From NCBI GenBank assembly GCA_021740045.1, contig JAIPAP010000039.1:1-35527 (forward strand): 35,527 nt of DNA, given 5' to 3'. Position 1 is the stretch's first letter. Every line of letters begins with the position of its first letter. The position numbers and the translations under genes are program-made. Of this stretch, positions 1 to 5,979 are shown piece after piece. Source of the DNA: Bacteroidales bacterium (GTDB taxonomy: Bacteria > Bacteroidota > Bacteroidia > Bacteroidales > JAIPAP01). Under the pieces are notes generated by a model. The model was not told the DNA's origin, searched no databases, and saw only the letters and a program-made list of their open reading frames with translations.

Positions 1-74
1 TTCCGAGGCTCGCGTTTACCGGACACCAGTGATTCGGAAATCCATCCAACTCTACCCTTAGTATGTATGGCATT

Positions 75-138
75 CAATCAATCAATCAATCATCCAATCA
101 ATCATTCAATCAATCATCCAATCAATCATCCAATCATT
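75..138. repeat. Tandem CAAT/CAATCAATCATC microsatellite
   Basis: A run of CAAT tetramers that settles into a 12-base unit, CAATCAATCATC/T, repeated about four to five times. It lies in the non-coding leader upstream of the first secreted-protein gene. A reading frame crosses it, but its product is only an Asn/Gln/Ser-rich artefact of the repeat. The tract may vary in length between isolates. No function is visible. Confidence 0.85.
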
Positions 139-227
139 ATATCAACATACCCCCCCTAATAAACAAACACTTATGTAATCATGTATTAAAATTTCAGCAA
201 ACTCTCCCTTATAAAATCTATATTTCA

Positions 228-257
228 TTGTCCGTGCGAACATTTTTTGTATCTTTA
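228..257 (+). promoter_or_regulatory. Bacteroidota-type promoter for the 287 gene
   Basis: TTG at 228-230, then 19 bases, then TATCTTTA at 250-257. This matches the Bacteroidota primary sigma consensus (TTG about 19-20 bases upstream of TAnnTTTG) with one mismatch in the -7 box. The ATG of the downstream gene is 30 bases after the -7 box. The same -7 sequence and spacing recur at 920-949. Confidence 0.55.
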
Positions 258-286
258 TGTTATAAACCGGGGAAAATCATTTACAA

Positions 287-820
287 ATGAAAAGAATCCA
301 GATTTTAACCATAATTACGCTGCTGTTTGTACCCTTAGTTGTACAAAGCCAATCGACCAAGCAAAAGCTAAGGAGATTGATCCTGCTTTCGGAGCAAATG
401 CAGCGACTGAGCTCTCAAGCCGTTGATTATATGAATAATTGTGACTCACTGTTTACCAGGGATGAATGTACACAACTGGCATACAACAGGATTGATACGG
501 CTTTGAAATTATCGGTGAGATTTAATCGCATTGCTGAGTCTCTAAGGGTAAACCACTTTCCTCAAACCCGCTCAACCCAGCGATCATGGGAACTGGAAGA
601 CAAGATTTATGACATTAAGAATTTAAGCTCACAAGCAATCGATGAATTCGAGGGATGCGAGCGGTATTTTAAGAAATATTTTGCCGTGAAAAGCCGAGGT
701 TCTTATTATTCAAAGGAGTCGTACAGTCAAATCATTTATCAGAAAATGATGTTCGCCTCCGAAAAGGTAAAGTTTTCCAACGATATTTCCATCGAAATTT
801 ATCAGATGTTTTATCAATAA
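287..820 (+). CDS. Exported hypothetical protein (177 aa)
   Basis: I do not recognise a family. The N-terminus (MKRIQ, then a hydrophobic stretch to about residue 20, ending VVQSQS) reads as a Sec signal peptide, so the mature protein should be periplasmic or surface-exposed. The rest is charged and probably helical, with four cysteines after the signal (in NNCDS, RDECT, EGCER and nearby), possibly forming disulphides. It ends in tyrosine- and lysine-rich helices. A promoter of the expected class sits 30 bases upstream and no other gene is close enough for an operon, so it is probably monocistronic. Coding status is supported by its length, signal peptide and promoter. Confidence 0.7.
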   Translation: MKRIQILTIITLLFVPLVVQSQSTKQKLRRLILLSEQMQRLSSQAVDYMNNCDSLFTRDECTQLAYNRIDTALKLSVRFNRIAESLRVNHFPQTRSTQRSWELEDKIYDIKNLSSQAIDEFEGCERYFKKYFAVKSRGSYYSKESYSQIIYQKMMFASEKVKFSNDISIEIYQMFYQ

Positions 821-853
821 TCATTAAACGCTATTTACGCTTAGCGCCATCAA

Positions 854-888
854 CCGGATTTATCCATTAATCATTTTCCGGATTTATC
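854..888. repeat. Direct repeat CCGGATTTATC x2, 24 bp apart
   Basis: Two exact copies of CCGGATTTATC begin at 854 and 878, 24 bases apart, about 30 bases upstream of the -33 box at 920. The spacing is near two helical turns, which would suit an operator, but no regulator is known and the motif is short. Confidence 0.4.
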
Positions 889-919
889 TCCTTTTTACTA
901 TTTTTCTTATCGTTGTTTA

Positions 920-949
920 TTGTGAATCCCCACAAATGAATTATCTTTA
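920..949 (+). promoter_or_regulatory. Bacteroidota-type promoter for the 1025 gene
   Basis: TTG at 920-922, 19-base spacer, TATCTTTA at 942-949. This position puts transcription start near 955, so an ATG at 953 would have no leader. The ATG at 1025, which begins a good signal peptide, is the better start. Confidence 0.55.
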
Positions 950-1024
950 CATATGACAAATATGTATATTGAAATATTATGTTATCTATATACATATAAA
1001 TCATTGGAACCTAAAACCCTAACT

Positions 1025-1840
1025 ATGAATCGTTTTCCATTAATGCTGCTACTGCTGATAGGATTATCGGCTACAGCCCAGCACGACACCATCCAGCCAA
1101 CATACAGTGGTGGATGGGATGCATACTATACCTACATTATCGAGAACATCGATTTCCCGTGTGCTATATTCCAGGAAAAAATGGACAAAGGTGAAATTTC
1201 ATTTTATGTGGAAGCTGACGGCACGGTTTCGGGTATCCATATAGCATGTTGTAAACGATCGGGCTATGAAAAAGCTTTGATGAAGGTGATCAAAAAAACA
1301 AGCGGTATGTGGAAACCGGGTACTGTGAACGGAACCCCGGCTAAACTTTTAGTTACTACCCCGCTCAATTTTAGTGATTATGCTGATATTGATTATTACG
1401 AACGGGGGCTGAAAAAGATGAAGCAAAAAGATTATAAGAGCGCTATTAAGGATTTCTGCCGTCATATCCATCAAAATCCCGAGGCCGGAGAAGCCTATTG
1501 TGCTATTGGTACCAGCAATTATGAATTGGGAAATACAAAACAAGCGATTATGGCTTGGGAAAAGGCTATGGAACTTGGAAGTAAGAAAAAGAAAAGCAAG
1601 CTTTGTGAAGCGTGCATGGAAATCGCAAAGCAATATATTGAAAAGAACCAATACTCGGCAGCCATAACCATATATTCCAAAGCTCTAAAATATGCTCCCG
1701 GTAATACAACCGCCCTCTTTAACAGGGGTATAGCCTACATGCGCCTGAAACAGATCAAAAAAGCCTGCGATGATTGGAAAGCGCTTAAGGAGCATGGTTC
1801 TTCAAAAGCCGACGACTATTTGGATAAATATTGCTCTTAA
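1025..1840 (+). CDS. Exported TonB-C-like / TPR protein (271 aa)
   Basis: Residues 1-19 (MNRFPLMLLLLIGLSATAQ) form a signal peptide. Residues ~20-120 resemble the TonB C-terminal (energy-transducing) fold: a phrase of the form GEISFYVEADGTVSGI followed by a KKTSGMWKPGTVNGTPA segment is typical of Bacteroidota TonB-C proteins. From ~128 on there are helical TPR-type repeats with YxxGxxxxxxxDYxxAIxDF and AxxxxGxxxYxxGxxxxAIxxWEKAxELG patterns, then a third near the C-terminus. The protein lacks the N-terminal transmembrane anchor and Pro-rich linker of true TonB, so it is a periplasmic or lipid-free relative, probably a protein-interaction scaffold. An in-frame ATG at 953 was rejected because it precedes the likely transcription start and would bury the signal peptide. 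Confidence 0.78.
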   Translation: MNRFPLMLLLLIGLSATAQHDTIQPTYSGGWDAYYTYIIENIDFPCAIFQEKMDKGEISFYVEADGTVSGIHIACCKRSGYEKALMKVIKKTSGMWKPGTVNGTPAKLLVTTPLNFSDYADIDYYERGLKKMKQKDYKSAIKDFCRHIHQNPEAGEAYCAIGTSNYELGNTKQAIMAWEKAMELGSKKKKSKLCEACMEIAKQYIEKNQYSAAITIYSKALKYAPGNTTALFNRGIAYMRLKQIKKACDDWKALKEHGSSKADDYLDKYCS

Positions 1841-1945
1841 GCACTCTATCAGTGTTTTTCCATGTAGGTAGAGTTCTGACTGAAAATTCTTCTTATTCTT
1901 GTAAGAAATTTATCCCCTGGGATACTATATAGGGAAAAAGCTATC

Positions 1946-2449
1946 ATGAAATCCAAAAGGGAAGAATTTCTTGAGATATTAATGAAATACCAAGGGATAC
2001 TGCATAAAGTAAACTTGGTGTATTTCAAAAATCAAACCGAGCGGGAAGATAATTTTCAGGAGATGGTTTACCAGATGTGGAAATCGTTCCCGCAATTGCA
2101 AAAGCGTAAAAGCATTGGATCATGGATCTATGCTGTTGCAATCAATACCAGCCTAAGCGGTTTAAAGAAAAACACCCGTATCAATTACCAGGAAAATCTT
2201 CCCGAATACCCCGGTATAAGTGACGCCTATCGCGAGATGGAGATCAACGAAGATACCCAACTTTTAATGGAAGCTATTCACAATTTAAATGAAATCGATA
2301 GGAGCATACTGCTACTTTATCTGGAAGAAAAAAGCTATGATGAAATTGCTCAAATTATCGGCATAACAAACTCAAATGTAGGCGTCAGGATAAACCGGGC
2401 AAAAGAAACCTTAAAAAAACACTTAAAACCTTTGTATCATGGAAAATAA
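1946..2449 (+). CDS. ECF-type RNA polymerase sigma factor (167 aa)
   Basis: The length is standard for an ECF (group 4) sigma-70 factor. Residues ~20-75 form sigma region 2 (aromatic MVYQMWKSFPQL stretch, then SIGSWIYAVAINTSL, matching the conserved WLYxIAxNxxxD helix). Residues ~110-165 form region 4, with LNEIDRSILLLYLEEKSYDE followed by a helix-turn-helix (IAQIIGITNSNVGVRINRA) for -35 recognition. It overlaps the next gene by 11 bases, implying translational coupling to a membrane protein that could control its activity. The target regulon is not evident. A poor promoter-like TATTCTTG lies at 1894-1901 without a good -33 box. Confidence 0.92.
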   Translation: MKSKREEFLEILMKYQGILHKVNLVYFKNQTEREDNFQEMVYQMWKSFPQLQKRKSIGSWIYAVAINTSLSGLKKNTRINYQENLPEYPGISDAYREMEINEDTQLLMEAIHNLNEIDRSILLLYLEEKSYDEIAQIIGITNSNVGVRINRAKETLKKHLKPLYHGK

Positions 2450-3047
2450 CGAATTACAAAAACTGTGGGAAAACATCGATACCGCAATGGGTCATGTTTC
2501 AAAAAGTGAACTGAACCGTGTGTTGAGGGATAAGGTCAAAAAAACGGTTCGGAAATACTTGTATATCATTGGACTATCTGTAACCATTAGTGCAGGTGTT
2601 ATCATTTTTTTAATCATCACTGCGTTAAACCGTCCCGGGGATGAGCTATACCTGCTCAATAATATGGTACTTGGCATTCTCACCCTTACAGCATTAGTAA
2701 TCAGTGTTAAGGCATGGATTAAGCTACAGAATAAAAATACCGGGCAATCTTTAAAAGAATGGCTTAATGCACAAATAAAGCAGCTTACGGAAGGCTTAAC
2801 CGGTAAACATAGCAAGCTTTATGTAATAACTATTCCGGTTTTCTTTATCCTGCTATTGCTTTCCATTCATGTATATTTTGAAAATATGCTTTTCAGTGAA
2901 GTGCTAAGAAACGAAGAATCCATAACCGGAATGGTCATAGCCATTCCAATAGGGTTGTTTGTATCCTACCAGGTGCATAAAGCCATACGGGCATACCAAA
3001 AAAAGCAACTGGAATACCTGTATGAAATTCAAAAAAAGCTGGATTAA
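2439..3047 (+). CDS. Membrane protein co-encoded with ECF sigma, possible anti-sigma
   Basis: 202 residues. A cytosolic N-terminal ~38-residue segment (MENNELQKLWENIDTAMGH..., charged and helical) is followed by four predicted membrane helices at about 40-62, 71-92, 126-147 and 161-182, with a basic amphipathic stretch between the second and third and at the C-terminus. The start overlaps the sigma gene by 11 bases. Bacteroidota often pair ECF factors with small membrane proteins that begin with such an ELQKLW segment. There is no cysteine, so it is not a zinc-binding anti-sigma domain. An anti-sigma role is an inference from gene order and topology only; it might simply be a sensor or an unrelated membrane protein. 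Confidence 0.75.
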   Translation: MENNELQKLWENIDTAMGHVSKSELNRVLRDKVKKTVRKYLYIIGLSVTISAGVIIFLIITALNRPGDELYLLNNMVLGILTLTALVISVKAWIKLQNKNTGQSLKEWLNAQIKQLTEGLTGKHSKLYVITIPVFFILLLLSIHVYFENMLFSEVLRNEESITGMVIAIPIGLFVSYQVHKAIRAYQKKQLEYLYEIQKKLD

Positions 3048-3114
3048 GAAATACAGACACGTTATTTATTTCCATTCGCTTCATCGGGCAAAACATAAAC
3101 ATTTATCTGACTAA

Positions 3115-3133
3115 CCGCCGATAGGCAAGGCGG
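3115..3133. repeat. Short GC-rich inverted repeat, REP-like
   Basis: CCGCC at 3115-3119 and GGCGG at 3129-3133 flank GATAGGCAA, 20 bases upstream of the hydrolase ATG. It is a GC-rich island in an AT-rich leader. It resembles palindromic CCGCC...GGCGG elements scattered in Bacteroidota intergenic regions, but only one copy was seen here. Confidence 0.4.
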
Positions 3134-3152
3134 CAGACATAAACACTATAAA

Positions 3153-3929
3153 ATGAACATTTACGGTAAAAAACCACACACAGTCATCCTCATCCACGGC
3201 GGCCCCGGTGCCATAGGAGAACTCAAACCAATAGCTGAGGAGCTTTCCCGATTTACCGGTGTTATCGAAACCGAACATTACGGGCTTAACATAGAGGAAC
3301 AAATCACCGAAGTGGATGAAGCGGTTGAAGCGGCAAAAAACAAGCCCCTTGCCCTACTTGGCCACTCGTGGGGAGCATGGCTGGCTTGTTTGTATGCCGC
3401 CGGATATCCCCAAAAAATACATAAGCTGATCCTGGTAGCCTGTGGCCCTTTTGAAGCTTCCTATGCCAGAAACCTTACCGGAAAACGCCTGGAACGCCTT
3501 ACCCATAAAGATAAACTGCAAATAAACAAGCTAATGTTAAGGTTGCCGGAAGAAAATAATGCCAAGGCCAACGAACTATTTGGTGAAATAGGGCAAATAA
3601 TCCGCAAAGCCGACACTTATCATCCGATAAAGACCCAACCGGCCCAGGTGATACACCGCTATGATGTATTTAAGAACGTTTGGCACCATGCCTCCCAAAT
3701 GCGTGACTCCGGTGAATTGCTGGGGGTTTGTAAACAAATCCAATGTCCTGTAACTGCCATCCATGGCGACTATGACCCCCATCCCCCGGAAGGTGTGAAA
3801 GAACCCCTAAACCAAACCTTGGAGAATTTCCGTTTCCACCTCCTTAAAAACTGCGGCCATGATCCGTGGAACGAATACTATGCCGCCGGGGATTTTTTCC
3901 GGATTTTGAAAGAAGAACTGAGTGGCTGA
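3153..3929 (+). CDS. Alpha/beta hydrolase (258 aa)
   Basis: A cytosolic single-domain alpha/beta-hydrolase-fold enzyme with no signal peptide. The oxyanion-region motif HGGPG is at residues 15-19, the nucleophile elbow GHSWG at 70-74 puts the catalytic serine at S72, the acid is D206 or D208 in IHGDYDPHPPEG, and the base is H236 in NCGHDPW. The HGGPG motif and W73 after the serine resemble the proline iminopeptidase/peptidase S33 branch, but the substrate cannot be told from sequence. The cap domain (about 100-190) is helical. A palindromic GC element lies just upstream; a weak hairpin follows near 3960. No operon partner. Confidence 0.88.
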   Translation: MNIYGKKPHTVILIHGGPGAIGELKPIAEELSRFTGVIETEHYGLNIEEQITEVDEAVEAAKNKPLALLGHSWGAWLACLYAAGYPQKIHKLILVACGPFEASYARNLTGKRLERLTHKDKLQINKLMLRLPEENNAKANELFGEIGQIIRKADTYHPIKTQPAQVIHRYDVFKNVWHHASQMRDSGELLGVCKQIQCPVTAIHGDYDPHPPEGVKEPLNQTLENFRFHLLKNCGHDPWNEYYAAGDFFRILKEELSG

Positions 3930-4103
3930 ATGGTTTCTGCAACAAATGCTATGAACAAGAGCCACCTTTGGTGCTTTATGGTATACAACATATAAAATGA
4001 AATAAACTTATAATCGTCTTAATTATGGAACCGATCCCGGTATTTTTTGAAAATAATTCCATATCTCAATAAACAAGTAAATGGGTTCGTTGTTACCCAA
4101 AGC

Positions 4104-4484
4104 ATGATGCGGATACTTACACATATGGTAATGGCCCTGCTGCTGGCTGTATTTACAACCGGCATCGATTTGAGTGTGCATTATTGCGAGGGTAAGGTTA
4201 CAGCCGTATCATTGACTCCGGAACATCAATCCTGCTGCTCAGACGGAGAAGTAAACTGCTGCTCCATTGTAAAGGACCAACTAAAAATTGAACAACAATA
4301 CCTGGTATCGCACCAAAACATTCAAATAAAGGATAATGAGCCTGTTACCATCGATTATTACACTACAGGGTTTAACGGCCTGCTTTTTCAGGCTATTACT
4401 CCACAACTAACTCGCATTGGTGATCCACCGCCACCTCCCGGAGTGAAAACTTTACTAGCCGGATTGCAATCCTTTCTTTTATAA
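4104..4484 (+). CDS. HYC_CC_PP family protein (126 aa)
   Basis: The protein has a hydrophobic N-terminal signal or anchor (MMRILTHMVMALLLAVFTTG), then HYCEGK, two vicinal Cys pairs (QSCCSDGEVNCCS) and a C-terminal PPPPPG. This order, His-Tyr-Cys, two CC pairs, then polyproline, is the hallmark of the small Bacteroidota HYC_CC_PP proteins, which often lie beside metal-transport genes. The Cys/His content suggests metal (copper-like) binding in the periplasm. A TTG at 4047 would extend it by 19 residues; I prefer the ATG at 4104 because it begins the hydrophobic segment. It is followed after 102 bases by an HMA-domain gene, which supports a metal role. Confidence 0.8.
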   Translation: MMRILTHMVMALLLAVFTTGIDLSVHYCEGKVTAVSLTPEHQSCCSDGEVNCCSIVKDQLKIEQQYLVSHQNIQIKDNEPVTIDYYTTGFNGLLFQAITPQLTRIGDPPPPPGVKTLLAGLQSFLL

Positions 4485-4586
4485 ATGATTTCTTTTATCT
4501 TCCTCTGAATTCATACGAAACTGGAGTAGATTTTCCGAAGAGGGAGATGTCTTGTTCCATATTGAAAACCCAAAAAATAATTAAAA

Positions 4587-4937
4587 ATGAAAACATTAAG
4601 ATCGATCATAATCATGGCGGCATTGTTGATGATGCCTGCTCATATATTCGCGCAATCCAATGCGCAAGAAGAACAACCGCAAAACAATCAGCAATCACAA
4701 CCCGATACATTAAGGTATACGGTTTATGGCATGGACTGCCCCGGTTGCGAAGGCGGTCTGGAAAAGCAAGTCGATAAAATCCCAGCAGTGAAGTCCAGTA
4801 AGGGCAATTGGGTTAAGCAAGAATTGCAGGTCATTGTAAAACCTGATTCCTCCTTGAGGATCAGGGAGCTGAAAAAACGGGTTAAAAAAGCCAATTTCAC
4901 CCTGGATATGAACACAACTAAGGAGGAAGATGAATAA
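4587..4937 (+). CDS. Exported heavy-metal-associated (HMA) domain protein (116 aa)
   Basis: Residues 1-23 (MKTLRSIIIMAALLMMPAHIFAQ) form a signal peptide, then a Gln/Asn-rich linker (24-40), then a ferredoxin-like HMA domain (~42-112). The metal motif is GMDCPGC with C51 and C54, a variant of GMxCxxC that binds soft metals such as Cu(I) or Hg(II) in chaperones and P-type ATPases. The downstream EGGLEKQVDKIPAV and later VIVKPDSSLRI strands fit the fold. Being exported, it would be a periplasmic metal-binding protein rather than a cytosolic chaperone. The last 8 bases overlap the next gene, so the two are coupled. The metal is not determined by sequence. Confidence 0.85.
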   Translation: MKTLRSIIIMAALLMMPAHIFAQSNAQEEQPQNNQQSQPDTLRYTVYGMDCPGCEGGLEKQVDKIPAVKSSKGNWVKQELQVIVKPDSSLRIRELKKRVKKANFTLDMNTTKEEDE

Positions 4938-5733
4938 AAGAGCGGTCTTATTCCTGACGATCATCCTGCTTGCCGTGAATCACTTGCAGGCCGGAGGTAT
5001 AAGTGTTGATGCCGGTTTAACTCCACCACAGGACAGGTTTATCCTGCGCTCCCAATACCGGTACATGACCATGGACAATGCAATGATGAGGGTAAACACG
5101 CAAATGACGCCTTTGGTACTGGCCTATGGCCTTACACCAAGCTTTACCCTTATGGCAAGAGGTGTATATGTTCACCAAAGCTTTGATAATAGCCCTGAGA
5201 TCAATAATGGCCTTAATGATCCTTTTTTATTGTCGAAATTCAGGTTATACCGGAAGAATACAGCTGATTACGTAATTGGCATTGCTTCACACATAGCCTC
5301 CAATATCCCCATTGGTTCCAAGGAGGTGAGCATGCGTGCATGGGATCCCGAGTTGGGCCTGAACGTTTCGTTCCGGCCACGCTTTTTTGCCGTGGATGTT
5401 TCAGCATCCTATATTTTTACGGATATATCGGAAAAACTCGAAACCAGGCCCGGAAACATCTTCAATATCAATACGGCGGTTTCCACCATGATTCCACTGA
5501 AAAGCATTCCAAACGCGGCCTTTTCGCCGGTGGCGGAAATAACCTATTCAACCCAAGCTGCAAGTAAAGCAACCCCATCGCATAGTATACTGTTTTTATC
5601 TCCGGGGGTATCAGTCATTTACTCCAACCTGTCATTGGAAGCCCTTGTTCAGTTCCCGGTCCAGCAAACCGAGCAAACAAGCATAATGAACCGGAACAGT
5701 AGGTTAATATTGGGGTTGAAGTACATGTTCTAG
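4930..5733 (+). CDS. Outer-membrane beta-barrel protein, transporter-like (267 aa)
   Basis: A signal peptide (MNKRAVLFLTIILLAVNHLQA) is followed by alternating amphipathic strands and a C-terminal aromatic (LGLKYMF, ending in Phe), the usual signature of a BAM-inserted outer-membrane barrel. Phrases such as LVLAYGLTPSFTLMARGVYV and NGLNDPFLLSKFRLYR resemble the small-barrel family annotated as transporter or phenol-degradation meta-pathway outer-membrane proteins, which often sit near metal genes. The start overlaps the HMA gene by 8 bases, so it is probably co-expressed with it and may help move the same metal across the outer membrane. That role is inferred from context. Transcription appears to end in the 246-base gap that follows. 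Confidence 0.72.
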   Translation: MNKRAVLFLTIILLAVNHLQAGGISVDAGLTPPQDRFILRSQYRYMTMDNAMMRVNTQMTPLVLAYGLTPSFTLMARGVYVHQSFDNSPEINNGLNDPFLLSKFRLYRKNTADYVIGIASHIASNIPIGSKEVSMRAWDPELGLNVSFRPRFFAVDVSASYIFTDISEKLETRPGNIFNINTAVSTMIPLKSIPNAAFSPVAEITYSTQAASKATPSHSILFLSPGVSVIYSNLSLEALVQFPVQQTEQTSIMNRNSRLILGLKYMF

Positions 5734-5979
5734 CAAAAGGGATGTTTGGCAACTCCGGTATGTCTGTAATTTTGGGGCAGGCTCATTCTTCATTCTAAAT
5801 TATGATCAGGTGATTGAGAACCTACAAATTTTGTTTTTGTTAAACCCTTATTTCATCCGTTAAACAAATGCAGATAATTGAATTATTTATCACTTTAAAA
5901 ATGCTACTAATTTAGAATGAACTGGTAAGTGAAACTTCCTTTTTTCACCGTTTGTTAATATAAGATTAAAAGAGGGAAT

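Noticed and set aside
63-290. 75-codon plus-strand frame rich in Asn, Gln and Ser
   Set aside because: It is the translation of the CAAT microsatellite followed by non-coding leader, and it overlaps the promoter and start of the 287 gene.
1889-1901. Possible promoter of the ECF sigma gene (TATTCTTG)
   Set aside because: One mismatch in the -7 box and no TTG at the expected spacing; an ECF gene may also use its own sigma, so this was not called.
3960-3980. Possible terminator after the alpha/beta hydrolase
   Set aside because: The stem is only about six pairs with a bulge and is followed by TTTAT; too weak to claim.
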